Shown here: one piece after another, positions 57,020 to 64,000 of the stretch | Layout: every line of letters starts with the position of its first letter | How positions within the stretch are numbered: position 1 is the stretch's first letter | Assembly: GCF_002803605.1 (NCBI RefSeq) | Contig: NZ_PHRG01000001.1 | Span: 372,001 to 436,000, forward strand | Reading direction: 5' to 3' | Length of the DNA: 64,000 nucleotides | Source of the DNA: Acinetobacter pseudolwoffii | Lineage (GTDB): Bacteria > Pseudomonadota > Gammaproteobacteria > Pseudomonadales > Moraxellaceae | Translations under genes and position numbers: made by a program | Notes under the pieces: generated by a model | The model's database searches: none | Seen by the model: the letters and a program-made list of their open reading frames with translations, nothing else | What the model was told of the DNA's origin: nothing

Positions 57020-58726
57020 CTAAACCTCAGCCACCACATTCCGTCCCTTCGCTTTGGCTTTAAACAAAGCATCATCGGCATTTGACAACAAAGCCATCCA
57101 GGAAACAGCCCCAATCGCCACCCCGATACTGACCGAAATCTGGATCTCATCTCCTAGCGCAGTCAGAATATAGCGCTCAGCCACTTCAGCCCGGATTTTA
57201 TCTGCAACGATCAGTGCCTGATCCATCTCAATATTTTCAATCAGTACCAGAAATTCATCGCCACCATAGCGCACCAGCAAATCCGTCGCCCGAACATTGG
57301 CCTTTAAACGTTCGGCCACCAGTTGAATCACCTGATCACCCACAATATGCCCATACCGATCATTCACCTGTTTAAAATGATCAATATCGATAATCATCAA
57401 ACAGGTTTGGCTCAGTTGGCCCGGCTGATTTTCCAGAAAACGGATATATTCTTCTAGCGCGAAACGGTTGGATAATCCGGTCAAAGAATCGGAATGGGCA
57501 ATATTCTTTAAACGGAACTCTAGCGCATCACGTTCTTGCAACATCTGTTGCAATTTCTGAATGGCAGCGAATAAAGAATCAGAATGATTCACTTCACGCA
57601 GCCGCATATCAATTTTCTGACGACCCGAGTTTTTAGACAAACTCAACAACATGCGGCGTGCCTGAATTAGCGGCAGAAAAACCTGTTTACGTGCAAAAAT
57701 CATGGTTGAAATCGCGGTCAGCAATGAAATCAGCGATACCAACACGCTCCAGATCAAACGCTGCATATTGCTGTTCATCTCTTGAATAGCGGCATCTCTG
57801 CTATATTGCAGCAGGTAAGTTTGCAGGTCTACCACAGTCGCAAATTTATCTACGATCGCTTCAGTCAGCTCTGTTCCGCTCAAACGGTAGTCACGTTGCT
57901 CCAGACTGTCACTGATCAGCTCACTCACAATCGGTAAGCCTTGCTGAATAAACTCGGTTTCTACCCGCCGATGTAAACGGATGAATTCCTCAGTCTTATC
58001 TTGAACAGGTTGAATGGTATCAATCAAGGCCCACAAATAACGCACCTGATGTTGGGTCTGTAAAGAGCGGGTAATATTTTCAGTGGGAAGCGGAGCTTCA
58101 AAAGTCACATGTGCCATGATAGACGAGGCCACACGACCGGCCTGATCACGTAAATCTGATAAAAATAGAATCTGGCTAATATAGTTATTCAGAGGGGTCG
58201 ATGAGCTATCTGAAGCCACCGCCACGTCACGCAAAAGTTCACGGCAACTTTCCCAGGCAGCAAACATCGCCAGAATCGCCTGATCAAGTTCCTGAGCACT
58301 GCGCAGCTGACGCGGCATCTGGGTATAAGCATCAACCTGTGCACGCCCTTTTTTCAAACTATTCTCAAGCTGTGAAAGTTGCTGACTCAGGTTGTTAAAA
58401 CCGACCTCCGTCAAGACATCAGCCGTCTGGGAGAGCTGCCGATCCACCTGTTGACGGTAGCTGATTAACTCTTGCTGATGCTGGGCAAATTCCTGCACCG
58501 AACTGGACATGGCCTTATTGGCAGGCGCACGCTCACGCGAAATTTTATTTGCCAGGTCAGCGACCTGCTGCAATGCATTCAATTGTTGATAGGTTTGTCT
58601 GGATTTTAAATAACTTTGACTGCTACTCACAATTAAGGGAATACAGATACAAAGTAAACATAAAATAATAATCGACATCGACCAGTACAAACGTTTACTG
58701 ATCCACTCAGAGCGTAAGGTATTCAT
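57020..58726 (-). CDS. Membrane diguanylate cyclase (GGDEF)
   Basis: A 568-aa protein. Helices at about residues 14-33 and 328-350 flank a periplasmic four-helix-type sensor of about 290 residues. A linker and a GGDEF domain follow, with the intact active site GGDEF (488-492, in RYGGDEFLVLIEN) and an allosteric I-site RATD (479-482) exactly five residues before it. It makes c-di-GMP in response to an unknown signal and is probably feedback-inhibited by product. No EAL domain. Confidence 0.92.
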   Translation of the reverse strand: MNTLRSEWISKRLYWSMSIIILCLLCICIPLIVSSSQSYLKSRQTYQQLNALQQVADLANKISRERAPANKAMSSSVQEFAQHQQELISYRQQVDRQLSQTADVLTEVGFNNLSQQLSQLENSLKKGRAQVDAYTQMPRQLRSAQELDQAILAMFAAWESCRELLRDVAVASDSSSTPLNNYISQILFLSDLRDQAGRVASSIMAHVTFEAPLPTENITRSLQTQHQVRYLWALIDTIQPVQDKTEEFIRLHRRVETEFIQQGLPIVSELISDSLEQRDYRLSGTELTEAIVDKFATVVDLQTYLLQYSRDAAIQEMNSNMQRLIWSVLVSLISLLTAISTMIFARKQVFLPLIQARRMLLSLSKNSGRQKIDMRLREVNHSDSLFAAIQKLQQMLQERDALEFRLKNIAHSDSLTGLSNRFALEEYIRFLENQPGQLSQTCLMIIDIDHFKQVNDRYGHIVGDQVIQLVAERLKANVRATDLLVRYGGDEFLVLIENIEMDQALIVADKIRAEVAERYILTALGDEIQISVSIGVAIGAVSWMALLSNADDALFKAKAKGRNVVAEV

Positions 58727-58979
58727 GCTGTTGTATTACGCCCCAATATGACAAGCAAAGCTAAATAGATTGATTATTATACAAATAAAATGAAATACTC
58801 TTAAAGTAGGTAATTCAACTTAGTTAATGTTTTTTCTATATTTTTTTGATTTTAATTTTTAAAAGCGCTACTTTTTAAATTCAGGCTAAAGTTTTATGGG
58901 TTTTATCCTACAAAAAATACAACACAAATACAGGACTTTTAAGCATTAAAAAAAATATCAAAACTTGCTTTCCGCACTA

Positions 58980-59113
58980 TTTACACATGCAACAATTGGG
59001 TGCATAATGCACCGCATTAGGGCGAGTTAAATTATTCCTCAGCAGATATTTTAGTTTACCCGCAAATTTTGGCGAAAAAACCCCAGTTTTCTATGAAAAC
59101 TGGGGTTTTTTTT
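58980..59113 (+). ncRNA. Candidate small RNA with operator-like palindrome at its promoter
   Basis: TTTACA (58980-58985), 17 bp, CATAAT (59003-59008) gives a start near 59015. GGTGCATAATGCACC (58999-59013) covers the -10 as a near-perfect inverted repeat. The unit ends at a 10-bp hairpin CCCCAGTTTT-CTATG-AAAACTGGGG with T8 at 59113. About 99 nt, no reading frame. Confidence 0.45.
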
Positions 59114-59259
59114 AGTGCTTATATTTTTAGGTCATCTATTAATGAATTAATATGCACCATTTTAGTGCTTTATTTTTACTATTTTTATTGCTGAAGTTCA
59201 TTGCTACAGAACAGTTTCTATCTTAGAAGATGAATAGAAAGTAAATAAAAAATGCGGAT

Positions 59260-59432
59260 AAAAAAAAGCCCAACCTTGGGGAAAGCTGGGCCAATAAAAA
59301 AATTGTGGAGAATCACGTTAAATCATAATGAAACATGAACTTTAACCTGATACTGATATTATGTAAAAATCTATTAACAATGTAAAGCCGATTGGCCTAG
59401 TCGAGATTAAAAAGCATCACATTTTGGTTCAA
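59260..59432 (-). ncRNA. Candidate minus-strand small RNA
   Basis: On the minus strand TTGAAC (59427-59432), 17 bp, TAATCT (59404-59409) implies a start near 59397. The unit ends at hairpin GCCCAGC / GTTGGGC with T8 at 59260. About 137 nt with no gene in it. The promoter is only moderately good. Confidence 0.35.
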
Positions 59433-59781
59433 AAAAGAGACACCTATTACAATTCTAGAGGAATTCTGCATTAAATTTGTACAATTTATAATAAAGCGTG
59501 ATGAATTATATAATTCATCTTATATTTTTTGACATATTTATGAATTTATCCTTAAAACATAAATTGAATTTTACGATAAAAAATCAATAATCAATTTAAT
59601 TAATGAATAATAATATCCACACATTTTCTTCTTAATCTTTGACGTAGTGTTCTATTTTTAAGCTCTAGCTTTTTGTTATAAAACAAATTTTACATAAAAT
59701 TCAATTTCAAGCTAAATAGATGAATATTACACAAAACTAATACATTATTTTAAGACGAAAAAATACTAAATTCAAAGCGGA

Positions 59782-59809
59782 TTGACTTAATAAATTGTTA
59801 CAATACAAT
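59782..59809 (+). promoter_or_regulatory. Porin promoter
   Basis: TTGACT (59782-59787), 16 bp, TACAAT (59804-59809). Transcription would start near 59816, leaving a leader of about 37 nt to ATG 59853 and excluding the upstream in-frame ATG 59817. Confidence 0.6.
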
Positions 59810-59852
59810 ACGTTCTATGTTGTACATCTTTTGTAACAAAATGGTAAATATC

Positions 59853-60734
59853 ATGAAAAAACTAGGTTTAGCCACTGCTGTATTATTAGCGATGACCGGT
59901 GCTCAAGCATATCAATTCGAAGTTCAAGGTCAGTCAGAGTACATCGATAACACTGCAAATGACAAAGACTTCACTGGTGCTGTTCAAGGTACTTATTACT
60001 TCAAAGATGTAGATGCGTCTAAAGGTCCTTTAGCTGAAGCTGCTTTCCTAAACCAAGCGTCTAATGTTGCTCTAGCGTATAGCTATGGCGAAAATGGTCA
60101 AGAAGAAGCTGGACGTTCACGTACTGTAAATCATACTTACGGCGTGAAAGGTGAAACTTATATCCCAACTAAAGTTGTGCCTGTTTATGCAAGCGCTTCT
60201 TATAGCCATACAATTGCTGATAATAAAGCTGGTGACGTAGACGGCAATGGTGACCGTTATGCATTAGAACTAGGTGCATTACTAATCCCTAACTTCTTGG
60301 TTGCTGTTGGTTATACCAGCGTTGCTGACCAGACTTCTTATGACGCTTTCAACATCGTTTCTAATGGCGTTGCTAAAGCTGCTCTTGAATCTGCAACAAT
60401 TAATGAAGACCAAGACGCAATCACTGCACGTACTAAATACGTAGGCGCGATTGACGGTACAAACATGTCAATTGGTTTTGAATCTGGTTTAGTTTATGGT
60501 GAAGACACTGCCTACAACCTAGGTACTACGCTTTTCCTTAACCCACAGTTAAGCGTTGGTGCATCTTATATGGAATCTAGCTATGCTGGTTCTCCAGACA
60601 AAGCTTGGGGTGCGAACGTTAACTACTTCATCACTCCTGCTGTTGCAGTTGGTGCATCTTATGTAAATGCTAATGCTGAAGGCGAAGCACTTGATACACA
60701 AACTGTTGGCGTAAATGCTAAATTCCGTTTCTAA
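59853..60734 (+). CDS. Omp33-36-family outer membrane porin
   Basis: A 293-aa outer membrane protein. The signal peptide MKKLGLATAVLLAMTGAQA is followed by a mature start YQFEVQGQSEYIDNTANDK. The protein is built of amphipathic beta strands rich in aromatic-terminated pairs, ends in the classic C-terminal F (AKFRF), and has the sequence style of A. baumannii Omp33-36 (PLAEAAFLNQASNVALAYSYG). That family forms a water/solute channel, and its loss is tied to carbapenem resistance in A. baumannii; transfer of that role here is inference. ATG 59853 begins the signal peptide. Confidence 0.9.
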   Translation: MKKLGLATAVLLAMTGAQAYQFEVQGQSEYIDNTANDKDFTGAVQGTYYFKDVDASKGPLAEAAFLNQASNVALAYSYGENGQEEAGRSRTVNHTYGVKGETYIPTKVVPVYASASYSHTIADNKAGDVDGNGDRYALELGALLIPNFLVAVGYTSVADQTSYDAFNIVSNGVAKAALESATINEDQDAITARTKYVGAIDGTNMSIGFESGLVYGEDTAYNLGTTLFLNPQLSVGASYMESSYAGSPDKAWGANVNYFITPAVAVGASYVNANAEGEALDTQTVGVNAKFRF

Positions 60735-60756
60735 TTTTTAATTAGATGCTGAATAG

Positions 60757-60787
60757 AAAAAAGGACGCTTGATGCGTCCTTTTTTAT
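60757..60787. terminator. Bidirectional terminator between porin and BCCT genes
   Basis: AAGGACGC-TTGAT-GCGTCCTT flanked by A and T runs. Confidence 0.9.
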
Positions 60788-60816
60788 TATTGCTTGATTT
60801 TCAGATTTAGATACGC

Positions 60817-62787
60817 TTATTCCGGTGTACGTACCAGACTTAAGAAGTGCAAATGACGTTCATATTGGTCAATGATGTCCTGTAATAGATCTTCTTGCGT
60901 CCATTCCATCACATCATAGCCCTGCCCGCCTTCTCTTAAAAAGACTTCTGCCTGATAGGAATCTACGCCCGCATTCTCCAGTTCAGACATAAAGCTTGGA
61001 CTTAAAGTCTGGGTGGCATTGACCTGATAGATAAAATTAATTTCATCCTGATGATCAACACGGAGCTGTATACCGTCTTCTAGCGGGCTAATCGCCACGT
61101 GTAATCGGCGCCGTTTCAATTCACTTTGAAAGCTGAGAAATGCCTTATTCACTGTATTGTGAATATACTGCTGCACCTCTTCCTGAGTGTGCGGATAATG
61201 CATAATCAGGCCTAATCGCTGTTGCCAGCTGCGTGGATTCTGGATTGCACGCGGGGTGATCCGTGCAGCTTGCAGCGCATGCATTTTGGTGACATCCAGA
61301 TGTAAGGCTTTGATTAATCCCCAGCACATCAGCAGCATAATGAATGTAAATGGCAAAGCACTCATGATCGTGGCCGATTGCAAAGCCTCTAAGCCTCCTG
61401 CCAGTAAAAGGATGATAGCCAGTAAAGCCATGAGTACGGTCCAGAACAGACGCTGCCAGGTCGGTGAATTTTCACTTTTTGCTGTCAGATAATCAGTCAC
61501 CAATGCTCCTGAATCGGCAGAAGTCACAAAGAACAGCATCACCAGTAAAGTCGCAATGATACTGGTCACTGAGCTGAAAGGCAGATTAGCTAAAAATTCG
61601 AATAGAGCCACAGAGGAATCACGTTGAACTGCTTCTAGCAAGCTGGTATTGGCTTCATGCATAATGCTATACAGCGCAGCATTGCCCATAAAGCCCATCC
61701 AGATCAGGGTAAATCCAGTCGGGATCAGCAATACACCCACGATAAATTCACGAATACTGCGCCCTTCCGAGACCCGGGCAATAAACATCCCGACAAATGG
61801 CGACCAGGAAATCCACCAGGCCCAGTACATGATGGTCCAGCCCCCAATCCAGCCACTTGGCTGATAGGCATACAGATTAAAGGTCATACTGAACAGATTT
61901 GAAACATACTGGCCGGCATTCTGAATAGTCGTCTGTAACAGATAAATACTCGGACCTGCCACAAAAACAAAAATCAGCAACAGCAGTGCAAGTACCAAAT
62001 TTAGTTCAGATAAACGTTTAATTCCTTTGTCTAATCCAAAAAATACGGAAGTCGCTGCCATGGCACTCACGACAATGATCAAAATGACCTGAGTACTGGG
62101 TGCCTGTTCAATGCCAAACAAATAGTTCAAACCTGAATTGATTTGGGTCACCCCGAAACCAAGCGTGGTGGCCACACCAAATACCGTACCAATGGTGGCA
62201 AAGGTATCGACGCCATCTCCAATTGGGCCATAGATCTTTTGACCAATCAGCGGATACAAGGCCGAACGGATTTTTAAAGGCAATTGATGCCGGTAAGCAA
62301 AATAAGCCAGCGACAAACCGACGAGCGTATAAATAGCCCAGGCATGCAGGCCCCAGTGGAAAAAGGTGACCCGCATAGATTGTTGTGCAGCCAGTACAGT
62401 TTCCGGTTCACCGGCAGGTGGTGTGACATAATGCATCACCGGTTCGGCCACACCAAAGAACATCAGGCCAATCCCCATCCCTGCGGTGAATAACATCGCG
62501 AACCAGGAGGCACTGCTATATTTCGGTTGGCTATGGTCGGGCCCCAGTTTGATTTTGCCCATATCGGACAGGGCAATATAAACCAGAAGGATGAGAAATA
62601 TCGCCACCGACAATACATAGAACCAGCTAAAGGAGGTGGTAATCCACTGGTTCAGTTGCTGGGTGAAAACTGAAAAAGTATCTGGTGCAAAGACGACTAA
62701 AGCTAAGAAAATCGCAATAATCGTGACGGTACTAATAAAAACATTTGGATTGATATTGGCAAACCAAGATGGTTTTGTGGAAGGCAT
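60817..62787 (-). CDS. betT: BCCT-family choline/betaine/carnitine transporter, BetT-like
   Basis: A 656-aa transporter with 12 membrane helices. The family signature in helix 8 reads WWISWSPFVGMFIARVSEGRSIREF, and GMGIGLMFFGVAEPVMHYVTPP is in helix 3. A C-terminal cytosolic domain of about 130 residues (TQEEVQQYIHNTVNKAF ... RHLHFLSLVRTPE) is typical of long BetT-type choline importers with osmotic regulation. GGGGG lies 4-5 nt before ATG 62787. No betAB is adjacent. Confidence 0.9.
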   Translation of the reverse strand: MPSTKPSWFANINPNVFISTVTIIAIFLALVVFAPDTFSVFTQQLNQWITTSFSWFYVLSVAIFLILLVYIALSDMGKIKLGPDHSQPKYSSASWFAMLFTAGMGIGLMFFGVAEPVMHYVTPPAGEPETVLAAQQSMRVTFFHWGLHAWAIYTLVGLSLAYFAYRHQLPLKIRSALYPLIGQKIYGPIGDGVDTFATIGTVFGVATTLGFGVTQINSGLNYLFGIEQAPSTQVILIIVVSAMAATSVFFGLDKGIKRLSELNLVLALLLLIFVFVAGPSIYLLQTTIQNAGQYVSNLFSMTFNLYAYQPSGWIGGWTIMYWAWWISWSPFVGMFIARVSEGRSIREFIVGVLLIPTGFTLIWMGFMGNAALYSIMHEANTSLLEAVQRDSSVALFEFLANLPFSSVTSIIATLLVMLFFVTSADSGALVTDYLTAKSENSPTWQRLFWTVLMALLAIILLLAGGLEALQSATIMSALPFTFIMLLMCWGLIKALHLDVTKMHALQAARITPRAIQNPRSWQQRLGLIMHYPHTQEEVQQYIHNTVNKAFLSFQSELKRRRLHVAISPLEDGIQLRVDHQDEINFIYQVNATQTLSPSFMSELENAGVDSYQAEVFLREGGQGYDVMEWTQEDLLQDIIDQYERHLHFLSLVRTPE

Positions 62788-62964
62788 ACATCCCCCATTT
62801 TTAATAAATTGAATTGCCGTGAGGCTTACATCATTATTGACAAGTACAAACGATCTCGCAGAATTTACTGCTGTAATAGATACGTTTGATTTTCAACATT
62901 TTAAAATGTAAAGACGAATAAAGCAGTGAAGTTACTGTAACCCGATCATTCCAAGGGTTGTCTC

Positions 62965-63681
62965 TTACTCATCCGGACTTCTATGTTGATTTTCTGCACT
63001 ATTTTGTTTAGGCAGATGGGAAATATAATGTAAGGCAATCAGGCGAGAAACAATCAGGGCCAAATACATCACCCCGACAAACATCTGGATAATTGCCAGC
63101 ATCCGTGCCAGCGGACTGACCGGCATCACATCCGACAAGCCCGTGGCGGACTGGACACTAAAGCTGAGAAAGATCAAATCCAACCAAGGCTGATGGGCTT
63201 GCAAGTCAGGATCTGAAAAGCTATAAGGCACCCATAACTGGCAGACACTATAAAGAAAAGCAAAGCCCCAGGCCAGTAAGGTAAATACCGCTCCAGCTGC
63301 AAAGAGTTCATCTTTGGTAAGATAGCGGTCATGAAACATATAACGCAACAGGCCATAAGCAGCACTAAAATATGCACTGGCTTCAAACAGATTCGCCGTC
63401 ACATAGACCCAGGTATAGCGCAGGCCCAAAACAATCAGTGAAGAAAATAGAATTGCCCCGGCTACAAAGCTAAGTCCTAAAATGGTAAACATCGGCGTCT
63501 GGCGAATGACCTTGGCAATGACCAGTAACACCAGGACACCGAGCATCCAGGTGACTGCTCGATAGGGCAGGTTTTCATAACTCAACATGGACAAGATCAA
63601 AATCAGCAATTGCAAACAAAGCAGCCATGCTGAGGGCAGATGGGTAAAGCTGTGCCAAAACTGCTGCAAAGATTGCTTCAT
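62965..63681 (-). CDS. Potassium-channel-like membrane protein with altered filter
   Basis: A 238-aa protein with about six membrane helices. The last two flank a pore-loop region FLSFSVQSATGLSDVMPVSPLARMLAIIQMFVGVMYLALIVSRLI, the Ion_trans_2 arrangement. The selectivity motif is SATGLSD (178-184) in place of TVGYGD, so potassium selectivity is doubtful. It could be a non-selective channel or a channel-fold protein. The C-terminal tail is short. Confidence 0.75.
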   Translation of the reverse strand: MKQSLQQFWHSFTHLPSAWLLCLQLLILILSMLSYENLPYRAVTWMLGVLVLLVIAKVIRQTPMFTILGLSFVAGAILFSSLIVLGLRYTWVYVTANLFEASAYFSAAYGLLRYMFHDRYLTKDELFAAGAVFTLLAWGFAFLYSVCQLWVPYSFSDPDLQAHQPWLDLIFLSFSVQSATGLSDVMPVSPLARMLAIIQMFVGVMYLALIVSRLIALHYISHLPKQNSAENQHRSPDE

Positions 63682-63866
63682 ACTGCCCTTCTTGTTTGTC
63701 TAGTCATGCACGCATATATTGTTATTTTATCAGGCTTAACATAGCATGATTAAAGCAGTATATAGCTGTACGATTTGTATGCAAAGATTGAAAAAATCAA
63801 AGCAAAATCTAGCGCACCCAAATTCAGTACGGCGCTTGCTCTAAAAAATTTGGAGCATAAGGGCAT

Positions 63867-63897
63867 AAAAAAAAGTCCCTTACGGGACTTTTTTTTA
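63867..63897 (-). terminator. Terminator of the right-edge gene
   Basis: AAAAGTCCC-GTAA-GGGACTTTT with T runs on both sides; it follows the stop of the partial minus-strand gene. Confidence 0.88.
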
Positions 63898-63911
63898 TAG
63901 GATATCAAATC

Positions 63912-64000
63912 TTAGTGATCTGATGCTCCTGAGATACCGATACCGGTTTGTGAACGTACAAACTGAGCATCAAAGGCTTTGCGTTCTGCTTGAGCCTGTG
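63912..64000 (-). CDS. C-terminal fragment of an unidentified protein
   Basis: The frame is open from the right window edge and ends at TAA 63912-63914. The 29 visible residues end RSQTGIGISGASDH. The fragment is followed by a strong terminator, so it is a real gene end. It may be isocitrate lyase of the Acinetobacter type, but 29 residues are too few to be sure. Confidence 0.5.
   Translation of the reverse strand, partial: QAQAERKAFDAQFVRSQTGIGISGASDH

Larger units (their letters stand above)
58727..59852. other. 1.1-kb AT-rich non-coding region
   Basis: No frame with a ribosome site is seen. The region holds two terminator-ended units (59015-59113 on plus, 59260-59397 on minus) described separately and the porin promoter at its right end. 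The rest is strongly AT-rich. Confidence 0.6.

Overview
The window is a chromosomal segment of an Acinetobacter (Moraxellaceae, Gammaproteobacteria), probably not A. baumannii itself. The evidence is a moderate-to-low GC chromosome, an Omp33-36-type porin, the Pseudomonas/Acinetobacter order argH - algZ/algR - hemC-hemD-hemX-hemY, scattered his genes, and typical Acinetobacter tRNA and terminator style. The species assignment is inference. I see no complete insertion sequence, prophage or CRISPR array.

Layout. 1-5579 (minus): two-component pair algZ-algR upstream of the porphyrin cluster hemC-hemD-hemX-hemY (hemY runs off the left edge). 5675-7404 (plus): argH and a YggX-like protein. 7405-8003: intergenic with a candidate small RNA. 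8004-11408 (minus): pgsA, a thioesterase and uvrC. 11600-13124: an orphan Clp-type ATPase and a PH-like membrane protein. 13708-17043 (plus): fadBA beta-oxidation operon, followed by a decapitated ImmA/IrrE gene. 17853-21290: an LEA-like secreted protein, tehB and small unknowns. 21525-21812: two identical tRNA-Phe genes. 22014-27817: PanZ-like GNAT, hisB-hisH, a frameshifted DUF805 remnant, a DEDD exonuclease, a repetitive hydrophobic protein, hisA and an EamA exporter. 27886-31301: an oxidase/permease pair of the polyamine/amino-acid type, and a paired-like HTH protein with a phased repeat array beside it. 31478-34373: membrane proteins, thrB and hisF. 34430-36738: a fatty-acid hydroxylase-like gene with a divergent AraC regulator and a duplicated promoter element. 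36840-41048: nuclease, a Pro/Gln-rich secreted protein and kup. 41170-42133: tRNA-Ser and tRNA-Thr. 42223-46611: methyltransferase/FAD pair, pirin and a frameshifted YcaC-type hydrolase. 46755-52806: LysR regulator, ahpC, ssb, a YajR-like MFS, DUF475 and tenA. 53245-56626: a Fur-box gene and uvrA. 57020-58726: a GGDEF diguanylate cyclase. 58727-59852: 1.1 kb non-coding with two candidate small RNAs. 59853-63681: porin, BCCT transporter and an ion-channel-like protein. The right edge cuts an unidentified gene.

Most of the window is housekeeping: haem and arginine synthesis, histidine synthesis in three separate pieces, nucleotide excision repair (uvrA, uvrC), beta-oxidation, phospholipid synthesis and transport. 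The less ordinary signals are small. (1) A 66-bp promoter element is duplicated at a constant offset of 748 bp on either side of the hydroxylase gene, and the extra copy drives a short terminator-ended transcript with a 30-codon reading frame. (2) Four clear and two degenerate A-tract repeats spaced 21-22 bp lie beside a transposase-like HTH protein that lacks a catalytic domain. (3) A near-perfect Fur box precedes an uncharacterised CxxC protein. (4) Several promoter-to-terminator units have no gene in them. (5) There are frameshifted or truncated remnants at 17098, 23859 and 45984. All calls come from reading the sequence alone; no database search was run.
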